The notes: generated by a model not told the origin, from the sequence alone. Positions 53,351-62,051 are shown, numbered from the stretch's first letter. The stretch: DNA of 64,000 nt from Epilithonimonas arachidiradicis (GCF_003610695.1 NZ_RAQH01000004.1:124001-188000), one strand, 5' to 3'. Numbers and translations are program-made.

Positions 53351-53401
53351 TTAAGTTTCAGGTTTCAAGTTTATAAGTTATATTGCAAGCCTGAAACTTA
53401 A
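53351..53401. repeat. 12-bp perfect inverted repeat after rpoC
   Basis: TTAAGTTTCAGG (53351-53362) and CCTGAAACTTAA (53390-53401) flank a 27-bp loop containing TTTCAAGTTT. There is no T-run, so it is not a clear terminator; it may be a processing hairpin. Confidence 0.75.
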
Positions 53402-53424
53402 TTTAAACAAAATAATTTAACAAA

Positions 53425-53730
53425 ATGGACAACAATCAAAATCAAGATCCAAACAACATCAACATCGAACTTAATGAAGTTGTAGCAGCGGGAGTTTATG
53501 TGAACTTAGCTTTAGTTAACCATTCACCATCAGAATTCGTATTGGATTTTATCCAATTGATGCCGGGTGTACAACAAGCTAAAGTAAGATCTAGAGTTAT
53601 TGTAGCGCCTCTTCACGCGAAGAGAGTTTTAGCTGCACTTCAACAAAATGTTGCTAACTATGAGCAGCAGTTTGGAGAGATCAAAGAAGTTGAACCTTTC
53701 GTATTAGGAGGTAACAACGTTCAGGCTTAA
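53425..53730 (+). CDS. DUF3467 family protein
   Basis: The 101-residue acidic protein has the family core ELNEVVAAGVYVNLALVNHSPSEFVLDFIQLMPGVQQAKVRSRVI and LHAKRVLAALQQNVANYEQQFGEI. The function is not known; in Bacteroidota the gene often follows rpoC, which suggests a role near transcription. Ends at a terminator. Confidence 0.93.
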   Translation: MDNNQNQDPNNINIELNEVVAAGVYVNLALVNHSPSEFVLDFIQLMPGVQQAKVRSRVIVAPLHAKRVLAALQQNVANYEQQFGEIKEVEPFVLGGNNVQA

Positions 53731-53750
53731 GATATTTCGCTTAGCATATC

Positions 53751-53784
53751 AATCCCGATTCTTCAAAAGATTCGGGATTTTTTT
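53751..53784 (+). terminator. Terminator after the DUF3467 gene
   Basis: The stem AATCCCGA / TCGGGATT (53751-53779) is followed by T. Confidence 0.88.
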
Positions 53785-53939
53785 ATTAAAAATATGTTCA
53801 GTTTGCTAAATCTGCGAGAATTTTATTATTCAATTTAAAGATAAAACGCTTGGAAAATCAATCAGCCAATCGACGGAAAGCTGAAAATTTTAAACTATTT
53901 TAAAGTCTAAAAAGTAACTTTTAGAGGTTAAAAAATGGC

Positions 53940-53978
53940 CTTCTGCAAGTCCGATGAATAGGGTGCTTGCAGAGGTGC
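53940..53978. repeat. Hairpin next to the 22-bp array
   Basis: CTTCTGCAAG (53940-53949) can pair with CTTGCAGAGG (53966-53975), with flanking G and C continuing the stem. It directly precedes the tandem array. The rest of 53785-53939 is AT-rich with no gene-like content. Confidence 0.65.
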
Positions 53979-53981
53979 CTC

Positions 53982-54067
53982 AAAACGCACGTACCTTTTC
54001 ATCAAAACGCACGTGTCTTTTAACTAAAACGTACGTGTCTTTTTAGCAAAACATACGGAGGTTTTTT
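53982..54067. repeat. 22-bp tandem array, four copies (iteron-like)
   Basis: AAAACGCACGTACCTTTT (53982), AAAACGCACGTGTCTTTT (54004), AAAACGTACGTGTCTTTT (54026) and AAAACATACGGAGGTTTT (54048) start exactly 22 bp apart, with 4-bp variable spacers. The consensus is AAAACGYACGTGTCTTTT. The period equals two helical turns, so bound proteins would lie on one face. The last copy is degenerate. It is non-coding, in the 439-bp gap before the converging alcohol dehydrogenase gene. Confidence 0.85.
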
Positions 54068-54116
54068 AAAAGAAGCTTTAATCTGATGTAAATTTTGACC
54101 TTAGAAATCTCTAAAA

Positions 54117-54155
54117 CAAAAAGAGAGAATACCAGCAGATATCCTCTCTTTTTTA
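54117..54155. terminator. Terminator of the alcohol dehydrogenase gene
   Basis: AAAAAGAGAG (54118-54127) pairs with CTCTCTTTTT (54144-54153). On the minus strand it gives a T-run just past the ADH stop at 54170. Confidence 0.8.
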
Positions 54156-54169
54156 TGATTGAATTGAAA

Positions 54170-55234
54170 TTAATTCTTCAGACTCTTCATGTCGATTACG
54201 AATCTGTACTTCACATCACTTTTCAGCATTCTTTCATACGCATCATTGATGTCCTGGATATTGATAATTTCGATATCGGAAATAATGTTTTTCTCACCAC
54301 AGAAATCCAGCATTTCCTGAGTTTCTTTGATACCGCCAATCAATGAACCGGCTACAGAACGTCTCTTGTAGATCATTGGTCGTGTACTTACAGCATCATT
54401 TTCAAACTCTCCAATAAAGCCTACTAGAACTAAAGTTCCATTCACCGTCAAAGTCTGCATATAAGGATTGATGTCGTGCTCGTAAGGAACGGTGTCGATA
54501 ATCAAATCAAACTTATTGGAAACAGATTTCATCTGCTCTTCGTCTGTGGAAATAACAACGTGGTCCGTTCCCAATGCTTTTGCATCTTCCGTCTTTCCAG
54601 GAGTTCTGGAGAACAGAGTCACTTCTGCGCCCAAACCTTTTGCTAGTTTGATTGCCATATGACCTAAACCGCCCAAACCTACAACTGCAACTTTAGAGTT
54701 TTCAGTCACATTCCAGTGTTTAAGAGGCGACCAAGTAGTAATCCCTGCACAAAGTAGCGGTGCGGCAGCAGCCATATCCAGATTCTCAGGAAGTCTTAAA
54801 ACAAAATGTTCATCAACCACAACAGACTCCGAATAACCTCCGAATGTTCTCGTCTCTTCAAAATATTTGTCTTTTCCATTATAAGTTCCTGTAAAACCTT
54901 TTTCACAGAATTGTTCCAAATCCTGCTCACAACTATGACAAGTTCTGCAAGAATCTACCATACAACCTACAGCAACCAAGTCTCCAACTTTAAATTTGGT
55001 AACATCGCTTCCTACTTGCAACACTTTTCCCACAATCTCGTGACCGGGAACTGCCGGATAAACCGTTCCGCCCCAATCGTTTCTTGCGGTGTGAAGGTCT
55101 GAGTGGCACACGCCGCAGTAATAGATATCGATTTCGATGTCTTTTGGCTGGACTTCTCTTCTCTCGATGGTTAATAATTCCAGATCATTTTCGGCAGCTT
55201 GTGTTCCGAAAGCTTTTATTGTACTTGTTTTCAT
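54170..55234 (-). CDS. Zinc-dependent NAD(P)-linked alcohol dehydrogenase
   Basis: The 354-residue medium-chain dehydrogenase has the catalytic zinc ligands CGVCHSDLHTARNDWG and the GHE in PAVPGHEIVG. A structural zinc site CMVDSCRTCHSCEQDLEQFC and the nucleotide-binding VVGLGGLGHMAIKLA follow. It resembles YahK/cinnamyl-alcohol-type enzymes that reduce aldehydes with NADPH. The substrate is not certain. Single-gene unit. Confidence 0.92.
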   Translation of the reverse strand: MKTSTIKAFGTQAAENDLELLTIERREVQPKDIEIDIYYCGVCHSDLHTARNDWGGTVYPAVPGHEIVGKVLQVGSDVTKFKVGDLVAVGCMVDSCRTCHSCEQDLEQFCEKGFTGTYNGKDKYFEETRTFGGYSESVVVDEHFVLRLPENLDMAAAAPLLCAGITTWSPLKHWNVTENSKVAVVGLGGLGHMAIKLAKGLGAEVTLFSRTPGKTEDAKALGTDHVVISTDEEQMKSVSNKFDLIIDTVPYEHDINPYMQTLTVNGTLVLVGFIGEFENDAVSTRPMIYKRRSVAGSLIGGIKETQEMLDFCGEKNIISDIEIINIQDINDAYERMLKSDVKYRFVIDMKSLKN

Positions 55235-55329
55235 ATTTTTTTCAATAATTTTACGGTCAAATTTATTTTAATGAGGTTGTTTGTTAATAGGTATTATCCT
55301 GTTTTAATTATGTTTATACGATAGGGGCA

Positions 55330-55701
55330 TTGTATTTATTATATTTTGGGGTAGCACGTGATTTTCCGGATAGTCCATATAAGATTAATTATAGTCCATT
55401 TCAGACAATCACAGAGTATGTTATCACTGTCCTGCCATATCGTCTGGGTGAGTTTTCTCAAAACATGCTTGGTAATATTATTCTATTTATTCCTTATGGT
55501 TTTCTAGGGATTCTTTATCCGAAGTTTAATCAATTTAAATGGCTTCTTCTCGTTTTTTTTATCACAATCAATATCATCGAATTTTCTCAATATTATTTCA
55601 AACGAGGTTTTGCGGATATCGATGATGTGATCCTAAATACTTTAGGGCTTACAATTGGTTATATTATATACAAAAAATGGTTTTTCATCAAGGGCAAATA
55701 A
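55330..55701 (+). CDS. VanZ-like family protein, probable 1-nt frameshift at the 5' end
   Basis: The 123-residue reading frame encodes a VanZ-type membrane protein (ENMLGNIILFIPYGFLGILYP; EFSQYYFKRGFADIDDVILNTLG). No ATG exists in this frame; the first possible start is TTG at 55330. In another frame an ATG at 55271 encodes MRLFVNRYYPVLIMFIR and stops at TAG (55322). The two parts would join smoothly with a single-base change near 55320. This suggests a frameshift or a sequencing error. It overlaps the 3' end of the OmpA-family gene by 14 bp. Confidence 0.7.
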   Translation: MYLLYFGVARDFPDSPYKINYSPFQTITEYVITVLPYRLGEFSQNMLGNIILFIPYGFLGILYPKFNQFKWLLLVFFITINIIEFSQYYFKRGFADIDDVILNTLGLTIGYIIYKKWFFIKGK

Positions 55702-57358
55702 CCTTCATCTCCGTTCTTCTGTTTAACTGATGCTGCGATTCTGCACAATCTATACCATTACTGCATTTATTTAGAAGTTTTGTCTCTCCGTAGCCAATTG
55801 CTTTTAATCGCGATTTATTAATTCCTTTTGAAACAAGATAATCTACTGCTGCATTGGCGCGATTCTGAGAAAGCGTTTTATTATAATCATCAGAAGCTCT
55901 CGAGTCTGTATGAGAAGATAATTCTACACTGATTTTTGGATTATCTTTCATAAACTGAACCAGTTTGTTAAGCTCGCCTTTTGCCTCTTCACGGATAAAA
56001 TATTTATCCAAATCATAATGGATATTCTTTAGGTTAATTGGCTTTCCACAAGTGGTTTCTTCCATACATACCAGAAGATTTAAGAAAAGTGTATTCGTTC
56101 TATCGACTTTTTTAGAAGTGACGGTTTCTGTCTGGGAAAAGTAATTTCCTTTCTTACCATAGATATTATAAGTCGAATTCTTATCTGCTTTGAAATAAAA
56201 TTTACCTTCAGCATCAGTTTTTATTTCGTGATAGATTTCAGTTTCATTGTTTTTTATAACGACAGTTACATCTCGCAAAGGGTTTTTAGAATTGCAAATA
56301 TTCACCTGACCTTTCACAAAGAACATTTCAGCATCGGTTGATATTTCTTTCTTGATCGTCGAGTTCCTTACAAATTCATCTTTGTCCGCTTTGTTTGAGA
56401 TTAGATCAATGTTATAAAGACTTCCCTTGATTTCATAATTATCTGGTTTTATATTTTTAAAGAAAGCCACACCCTGCGAATTGGTTCTCGCAAAATACAT
56501 TCGTTTTCCATTTTTGAAAAGCTCAACAAAAGTATCGGGAAGAATTAATCCCGTTTCCTTATCTCTTGCTATCACTGATAATCCATAATTTGGTCCAGAA
56601 CTGCCGGTCGGGATTCTAAAAGTCAATCCAGCGAAAACGCCAGCTGAATGAATCTTATGTTCAAAGCTGTTATTTCTGATCTCAGCATTCGAAGGATTGA
56701 TATTATATTGATTATTATTTTCCGTAAAAGGAATGTTTCCTGCAACAGAACTATTTTTGACTTGGTCATTAGCTTTAAAATGCTGAATATAATAGCCACC
56801 GACATTCAGCCCAACATACTCTGAAAAAAACCAATTCAGTTCAATTTGTCCTTTTCCGGTTAGGATATTCTTTTCATTGTACCCATTGTGAAAATTAAGA
56901 TTGTAATTGTTTGCCGTTATTAAGGTTTCGCCACCTTTGATATTGGAAATTCCACCTTTTATTTTGAAAGCCAAACTAAGATTATCATTAATTACATACC
57001 GGAAGTTTGGGCCAACTCCAAGAAATAATCGTTCAACTTTATTCTCATTTAAACTGATATTGGAAAGTGGAGTAGTTCCGCTATATAAATTCTCCGTTGG
57101 ATAAGTGTTTTTCGGCGTATTTTTAAGATAATCGAAATCAATTCCTAATCCAATCCAGTTGAAGTAGTAGTCAACAGAAGCTCCAAGGTTTAGATTGTAT
57201 TTGTAATCGATAAATTTGGTTTGATTATCATAAGAAGGAAAATCCAATCCGCCTCTCAGAGAAACATTCAGCTGATTATTATCGTATAAAGAATTCCTGA
57301 ATTGACAATTGATAATCTGGAACAAAATGATAAAAACTAAAGTAATTAATTTCCTCAT
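55688..57358 (-). CDS. OmpA family outer-membrane protein
   Basis: The 556-residue protein has a signal peptide (about residues 1-19, ending INCQ) and an N-terminal beta-barrel (about 20-260). Two beta-sandwich domains follow (GLSVIARDKETGLILPDTFV; VNICNSKNPLRDVTVVI). The C-terminal OmpA peptidoglycan-binding domain has NIHYDLDKYFIREEAKGEL, VELSSHTDSR, LSQNRANAAVDYL and IGYGE. It ties the outer membrane to peptidoglycan. It is the type of protein often encoded with PorP/SprF-like systems, but none is seen here. Confidence 0.9.
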   Translation of the reverse strand: MRKLITLVFIILFQIINCQFRNSLYDNNQLNVSLRGGLDFPSYDNQTKFIDYKYNLNLGASVDYYFNWIGLGIDFDYLKNTPKNTYPTENLYSGTTPLSNISLNENKVERLFLGVGPNFRYVINDNLSLAFKIKGGISNIKGGETLITANNYNLNFHNGYNEKNILTGKGQIELNWFFSEYVGLNVGGYYIQHFKANDQVKNSSVAGNIPFTENNNQYNINPSNAEIRNNSFEHKIHSAGVFAGLTFRIPTGSSGPNYGLSVIARDKETGLILPDTFVELFKNGKRMYFARTNSQGVAFFKNIKPDNYEIKGSLYNIDLISNKADKDEFVRNSTIKKEISTDAEMFFVKGQVNICNSKNPLRDVTVVIKNNETEIYHEIKTDAEGKFYFKADKNSTYNIYGKKGNYFSQTETVTSKKVDRTNTLFLNLLVCMEETTCGKPINLKNIHYDLDKYFIREEAKGELNKLVQFMKDNPKISVELSSHTDSRASDDYNKTLSQNRANAAVDYLVSKGINKSRLKAIGYGETKLLNKCSNGIDCAESQHQLNRRTEMKVICP

Positions 57359-57399
57359 GATTTAATTTTCTTGGTTAAGGCAAATTTACACAACTGAAA

Positions 57400-57436
57400 G
57401 ATGAAATAAAAAATGCCGGCTAAAAAACCGGCAATA
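57400..57436 (-). terminator. Terminator of the T9SS-domain gene
   Basis: TGCCGG (57414-57419) and CCGGCA (57428-57433) pair; on the minus strand the tail is ATTTTTTATTT. Confidence 0.85.
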
Positions 57437-57453
57437 TATTTTAAAAACTCAAC

Positions 57454-57798
57454 TTACTGTTTGATAATCTGAGTGATTTTCTGAGTATTGTCATCCAATA
57501 CATATCTCATTAGATATTTCCCTGGACGAAGTTTGTCTAATCTTAATTCAGCATTGTTGTTATTGATTGTATATTCGGCAACCTGAGCGCCTAAAATAGA
57601 AAAGAAAGTTACCGTTCTTATTTTTGCCGAATTATCTTTTGATTTCAAAATCAAAACATCCTTAGTAGGATTAGGGAAGGCAACCAAAACACCATCGTCG
57701 GTCTTTTGCCCTTCAAATGCACGAGTAGATTGCGCCTTCATTTCTCCCGAAAATCCAACTGAAACTACCGTAAATATAATAAAGAATAGAAATTTTTT
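57454..57798 (-). CDS. Protein consisting almost only of a T9SS type A sorting domain
   Basis: The start is taken at ATG 57798 (MKKFLFFIIFTVVSVGFSGE), giving 114 residues; nine more residues are possible from 57825. After a signal peptide of about 23 residues the protein goes into VLVAFPNPTKDVLILKSKDN, SILGAQVAEYTI, ELRLDKLRPGKYLMRYVL and KITQIIKQ. That is the type A sorting domain used for export by the GldKLMN/Spr machinery. There is essentially no cargo domain. Either a minimal surface protein or the remnant of a larger one. Confidence 0.85.
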   Translation of the reverse strand, partial: KKFLFFIIFTVVSVGFSGEMKAQSTRAFEGQKTDDGVLVAFPNPTKDVLILKSKDNSAKIRTVTFFSILGAQVAEYTINNNNAELRLDKLRPGKYLMRYVLDDNTQKITQIIKQ

Positions 57799-57886
57799 CA
57801 TTCGCTTTAGTCTGTACTTAAACAATTACCCACAAATATATTTTAAATAATTTTCATATGCAATAGCCTATCCGTAAAAGTATAAG

Positions 57887-57894
57887 TAAATTTG
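57887..57894 (+). promoter_or_regulatory. -7 box of hemB
   Basis: TAAATTTG, a perfect TAnnTTTG, 20 bp before the hemB ATG at 57915. The divergent partner is the T9SS-domain gene. Confidence 0.65.
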
Positions 57895-57914
57895 CATAAA
57901 TAATTTTTATCAAG

Positions 57915-58901
57915 ATGATTTCAAGAAACAGAAGACTAAGAACCAACGATTCCATAAGAAGTCTTGTTCGTGAAACAACCCTTACAACAAACGATTTGGT
58001 ATTGCCTATGTTTGTTATGGAGGGTAACAACAAAAAAGAAGCCATTTCCTCAATGCCAGGCGTTTTTAGGCAAAGTTTAGATTTAACAGTGCAAACTGTT
58101 AAAGAAAATTATGATTTGGGAATAAAAGCGGTCAATCTTTATATGAAGGTTTCCGATGATCTGAAAGACAACACAGGCAAAGAAGCTTGGAATCCAAACG
58201 GATTGATGCAAAATACCATAAAAGCTATCAAAGATGCAGTTCCAGGAGTTGTGATAATGCCGGATGTTGCTTTGGATCCCTATTCAATTTATGGCCACGA
58301 CGGAATTATAAAAAACGGAAAAATCGACAACGATTCTACAGTAGAGGCACTTGTAAAAATGGGAATTTCTTTGGCAGAAGCCGGAGCTGACATTTTGGCG
58401 CCAAGTGATATGATGGACGGTCGCGTTTTGGCAATGCGAGAAGGTTTGGAAGAAAATGGATTTACAGATGTCGGTATTTTGTCTTACGCAGCAAAGTATG
58501 CAAGTGCTTTTTACGGACCTTTCAGAAGTGCTTTGGACAGCGCGCCGGTAGATGCTCAGGAAATTCCTGCTGATAAAAAAACGTATCAAATGGATTTCCA
58601 TAACTCACGTGAAGCCATTGATGAAGCGTTGAGAGACGTAGAAGAAGGCGCTGATATCATTATGATAAAACCAGGAATGCCTTATTTGGACATCGTTTCC
58701 AAAATCCGTGAACTCATCACGCAACCCATCGCGGTTTATCAGGTAAGTGGAGAATATGCAATGCTGAAAGCTGCAGCACAGAATGGTTGGTTGGATAACG
58801 ATAAAGTACTGATAGAAAGTTTAACCAGCATCAAACGCGCCGGAGCAGATATGATTTTCACTTACGCAGCACCAGAAGTTGCCAAACTTTTGAATAGATA
58901 A
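57915..58901 (+). CDS. hemB: Porphobilinogen synthase (delta-aminolevulinate dehydratase)
   Basis: Joins two 5-aminolevulinate molecules to porphobilinogen in heme and siroheme synthesis. The 328-residue protein has MISRNRRLRTNDSIRSLVRET, the metal-region LAPSDMMDGRV, the Schiff-base regions YAAKYASAFYGPFRSA and IMIKPGMPYLDIV, and VSGEYAML. Length and motifs are normal. It is single-gene, followed by a dispersed palindrome. Confidence 0.97.
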   Translation: MISRNRRLRTNDSIRSLVRETTLTTNDLVLPMFVMEGNNKKEAISSMPGVFRQSLDLTVQTVKENYDLGIKAVNLYMKVSDDLKDNTGKEAWNPNGLMQNTIKAIKDAVPGVVIMPDVALDPYSIYGHDGIIKNGKIDNDSTVEALVKMGISLAEAGADILAPSDMMDGRVLAMREGLEENGFTDVGILSYAAKYASAFYGPFRSALDSAPVDAQEIPADKKTYQMDFHNSREAIDEALRDVEEGADIIMIKPGMPYLDIVSKIRELITQPIAVYQVSGEYAMLKAAAQNGWLDNDKVLIESLTSIKRAGADMIFTYAAPEVAKLLNR

Positions 58902-58910
58902 AATTTTTAA

Positions 58911-59000
58911 AGAGCTTAATCCCGCTTTCCGTTGCAATCTTTTGCTTTTTCATAGGTGAAAAAAAAGCAAAAGGATTTCCACTACAATCGGGGCTATGAG
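58911..59000. repeat. Palindromic dispersed repeat, copy 2 (ATCCCGCT...ATCGGGGCTA)
   Basis: The left arm is GAGCTTAATCCCGCTTTCC and the right arm ACAATCGGGGCTATGAG, with a central TTTTGCTTTTT / AAAAAAGCAAAAGG stem. The organisation is the same as in the copy at 33632-33713. It lies just after hemB. Confidence 0.75.
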
Positions 59001-59092
59001 ATTTGCCTGTAAAATGAGTTTAGCTAAATAAAAAAGTTTAGCATTCTCTTTTTACAATCTGCAAAATTCGCAAAATCAGCGAGAATAGTAAA

Positions 59093-60439
59093 TTACAAAT
59101 CTTCCTCACCCAAACCTTGAGGAAGTTTTTTTTTATTCTTAATCCCCAAATTCTTCAACTTCTGAGTCTGAATAATCAGATTGTCATTACCAGAGCTCAA
59201 CTGCTTGAAAGCATCATTGTAAGAGTTTTTAGCTTGGTCGATGTTTTTTCCAATTCTTTCCAAATTCTCCACAAATCCAACAAATTTGTCATACAACTTA
59301 GCGCCTCTATCCGCAATTTCCATCGCATTCCTGTTTTGATGTTCTCGCTTCCAAAGGTCTTGAATCAATTTGAGAGAAGTAATCAAATTAGTTGGACTTA
59401 ACAATAAGATTCGTTTATCATAAGCGAAATTCCAAAGATTAGGCTCTGCTTGTAAAGCAGCGATGTAAGCTGCTTCACTTGGGATGAACATCATCACAAA
59501 ATCCAATGATTTATCAAAATCATCATAAGCTTTCTGACTCAATTGATTGATATGATTTTTCACAGATTGGAGATGTAAGTTTTGTTTCTGGGCAAAAAGT
59601 TCAGGATTAGTTTCATCCGTCATTTCTACAAAAGCAGTCAGAGAAACCTTGCTGTCAATAATCACATTTCGATTATCGGGATATTTTACAACGGCGTCAG
59701 GACGCATTTTTTTGCCGGAAAATTCGGAGAAAATGGCTTTGTTGTTTTCATCTTTCAGCTCGTGTTCCAGGAAATATTCTTGATTTTTTCTTAATCCGGA
59801 TTTTTCCAGAATACTTTCCAGAATCATTTCACCCCAATTTCCCTGAGTTTTGCTTTCACCTTTCAAAGCTCTTGTCAATTGTTTGGCATCTTCAGAGATC
59901 TGCTGGTTGAGGTCTTTCAGTTCTCTTACCTTTTCTCCGAGGGAAAAACGTTCTTTCGCTTCCTTGTCATAAGTTTCATTCACAGTATTTTTCAACTCAT
60001 TGATTTTCTCCTGAAAAGGCTCGAGAATGGTTTTTAGCTGATTTTGATTAAGCTGCGTAAACTTTGCGGACTTCTCTTCCAAAATCTGATTAGCCGTTTT
60101 CTCAAATTGAAGGCGAGTTGTTTCCTGAAGTTTCAGAAATTCATCTTTTTGATTTTCGAGTTGGTCTTGCAGGTTTTTGTAATGCGCATTCAGTTCTGCA
60201 TTGGTGAAAAGCAGTTCTTCTTTACTTTTTTGTATTGACGAAATCTCTTTTGTTAAATCAAAATTTAACAGCTTCACTTCCTCAATTTTCTGTTGATAAT
60301 GATTCTCATTTTCCTGTGAACGGATTAATTGTTCATTCAGAATTTCAACTGTTTTTTTACTCACGTACAGAGATTTCATCAAAAGAAAAACAATAATTCC
60401 TCCGATGAATCCTCCAACAAATACATAAATAATCTCCAT
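59093..60439 (-). CDS. rmuC: DNA recombination protein RmuC
   Basis: The 448-residue protein has an N-terminal membrane segment (about residues 1-22, GGFIGGIIVFLLMKSLY) and a long coiled coil (about 30-180). A nuclease-fold C-terminal region follows, with TQGNWGEMILESILEKSGL, FSGKKMRPDAVVKYPDNRNVIIDSK and FMMFIPSEAAYIAAL. RmuC limits inverted DNA rearrangements. It is the only gene of its unit. Confidence 0.93.
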   Translation of the reverse strand: MEIIYVFVGGFIGGIIVFLLMKSLYVSKKTVEILNEQLIRSQENENHYQQKIEEVKLLNFDLTKEISSIQKSKEELLFTNAELNAHYKNLQDQLENQKDEFLKLQETTRLQFEKTANQILEEKSAKFTQLNQNQLKTILEPFQEKINELKNTVNETYDKEAKERFSLGEKVRELKDLNQQISEDAKQLTRALKGESKTQGNWGEMILESILEKSGLRKNQEYFLEHELKDENNKAIFSEFSGKKMRPDAVVKYPDNRNVIIDSKVSLTAFVEMTDETNPELFAQKQNLHLQSVKNHINQLSQKAYDDFDKSLDFVMMFIPSEAAYIAALQAEPNLWNFAYDKRILLLSPTNLITSLKLIQDLWKREHQNRNAMEIADRGAKLYDKFVGFVENLERIGKNIDQAKNSYNDAFKQLSSGNDNLIIQTQKLKNLGIKNKKKLPQGLGEEDL

Positions 60440-60506
60440 TTAATTTTCGTTATTTTTTTACAATTTTAAAATAACTTTCGTTTAAAAAATTAAGGTTTTC
60501 CGTAAT

Positions 60507-61382
60507 TTACTCGTTTTCCAATTTGGCTTTTGATTCAGTTAATTCGTCTTTATCTTTTTCAGATAGTTCCGGGAATTTCAAGTTCATCTCTTCCATTGCA
60601 TCAATAATAATTTGGATTGCTGCAACTCTCGAAAACCATTTTTGATCAGCAGGTATCACAAACCATGGTGCAGAATCTGTTGAGGTTTCATCTATCGCTT
60701 GCTCATAGGCTTTTTGATAATCGTCCCAAAAGCCACGTTCTGTAATATCTGCTGAAGAAAATTTCCAATTTTTATTGTCTTCATCGATTCTGTCAAGGAA
60801 ACGCTGTTTCTGTTCTTCTTTGGAAACATTCAGGAAAATTTTGACGATTTTGGTTCCGTTGTTTACCAAATGCTTTTCAAAATTCCGAATACTTTCATAA
60901 CGGTTGTCCCAGAATTTTTTATCAAATTGTTTTACGTCTGTCCACACTTTTTCGCTAAGGTTATACTCTGGATGAACTTTACAGACCAAAACGCTTTCAT
61001 AATGCGAACGGTTAAAAATTCCGATTTTTCCTTTAGCCGGAAGCGCTAGATAATGACGCCAGATGAAGTCGTGAGAATATTCTTTTGTGCTGGGACCTTT
61101 GAAGCTTGTTACTTCACAACCCTGAGGATTCACACCACCAAAAACGTGTTCTATCAAACTGTCTTTACCTGCCGCATCCATCGCTTGGAGAACAATTAAT
61201 AAGGATTGACTTCCATCCGCATAAAGTTTTTCCTGCAATAGTCTGAGTTTTTCTTTCTCGATTTCGAGAAGTTGTTTGGCTTCGTCTTTATTGATTTTTC
61301 CTTTATAACTTGTTTGGTGTTTTTTAATTTCGAATTTTGAATTTTCTTTAATCAAAAAATCGTCTGAAAAATTGTACTCCAT
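60507..61382 (-). CDS. PPK2-family polyphosphate:nucleotide phosphotransferase
   Basis: The 291-residue kinase has Walker A VLQAMDAAGKDSLIEHVFGG, EVTSFKGPSTKEYSHDFIWRHYLALPAKGKIGIFNRSHYE and a lid module DRIDEDNKNWKFSSADI. It transfers phosphate between polyphosphate and nucleotides. Substrate class (AMP, ADP or both) cannot be read from sequence with confidence. Confidence 0.9.
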   Translation of the reverse strand: MEYNFSDDFLIKENSKFEIKKHQTSYKGKINKDEAKQLLEIEKEKLRLLQEKLYADGSQSLLIVLQAMDAAGKDSLIEHVFGGVNPQGCEVTSFKGPSTKEYSHDFIWRHYLALPAKGKIGIFNRSHYESVLVCKVHPEYNLSEKVWTDVKQFDKKFWDNRYESIRNFEKHLVNNGTKIVKIFLNVSKEEQKQRFLDRIDEDNKNWKFSSADITERGFWDDYQKAYEQAIDETSTDSAPWFVIPADQKWFSRVAAIQIIIDAMEEMNLKFPELSEKDKDELTESKAKLENE

Positions 61383-61404
61383 AAAAATTGATTTAGTGTA
61401 AAGA

Positions 61405-61440
61405 TAAAAAAACCGCCTCGTTAAAAACGAGACGGACTTT
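61405..61440 (-). terminator. Terminator of the DUF1573 gene
   Basis: On the minus strand CCGTCTCGTT / AACGAGGCGG (61435-61413, one mismatch) is followed by seven T. It stands between the DUF1573 and PPK2 genes, both on the minus strand, so it isolates them. Confidence 0.85.
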
Positions 61441-61460
61441 ATGAAATTTGTAAATTTTTA

Positions 61461-61961
61461 TTATTTAGCCGCTTCAATTTTTTGAGCAGCAACAGCTTTT
61501 TTTGCAGATCTTTTAGCCGCAGTAGCTGGTTGAGCTTTTGCTTGAGCAACTGGTGCAACTGTCAGGTTGGCTTGTTGTGCAGCAACTTCACCGTTAAGAT
61601 CTTCTACATTACCTTTGATATAAAGAACAGATCTATTATTTTGTGGATCGTTAGAATAAACTTCGATTAGTTTGTTGAAAGGTCCTTTGATTCCTGTGTT
61701 ATATCCAACTTTAATTTGAGCTGTTTTTCCAGGCAAGATTGGATCTTTACTCCATTCTGGCTGTGTACATCCGCAAGAAGGTTTTACTTCGCTTAGAATT
61801 AAAGGTTTATCCCCTGTGTTTTTTACTGTAAAAAATCTGTGACCGTCTGATCCAGCTTTTATATTTCCGTAGTCAAAAGTTGTTTTGTCAAATGAGATTG
61901 TTTGAGCTGATGCAAAAGCAATGGCTCCTGTCATAAATAATCCAGCTAGAATCTTTTTCAT
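61461..61961 (-). CDS. DUF1573 family secreted protein
   Basis: The 166-residue protein has a signal peptide (about residues 1-20, ending FASAQ) and the DUF1573 core: GHRFFTVKNTGDKPLILSEVKPSCGCTQPEW and ILPGKTAQIKVGYNT. The SCGCT cysteines are typical. An Ala/Lys-rich tail (AQAKAQPATAAKRSAKKAVA) ends it. The function is unknown; an Ig-like envelope role is likely. Confidence 0.9.
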   Translation of the reverse strand: MKKILAGLFMTGAIAFASAQTISFDKTTFDYGNIKAGSDGHRFFTVKNTGDKPLILSEVKPSCGCTQPEWSKDPILPGKTAQIKVGYNTGIKGPFNKLIEVYSNDPQNNRSVLYIKGNVEDLNGEVAAQQANLTVAPVAQAKAQPATAAKRSAKKAVAAQKIEAAK

Positions 61962-62043
61962 ATTTTCTTTGTTTTAATTTAAATTTTAAAGAACAAAGTT
62001 ATAAATAATTTGAATATGTGCTGTTAATTTTTTCACATTATCT

Positions 62044-62051
62044 TATTTTTG
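62044..62051 (+). promoter_or_regulatory. -7 box of valS
   Basis: TATTTTTG, a perfect TAnnTTTG, 30 bp before the valS ATG. No T-box or other leader structure is apparent. Confidence 0.6.

Noticed and set aside
53982-54067. 22-bp array as a CRISPR
   Set aside because: Units are 18 bp with 4-bp spacers, no leader and no cas genes.
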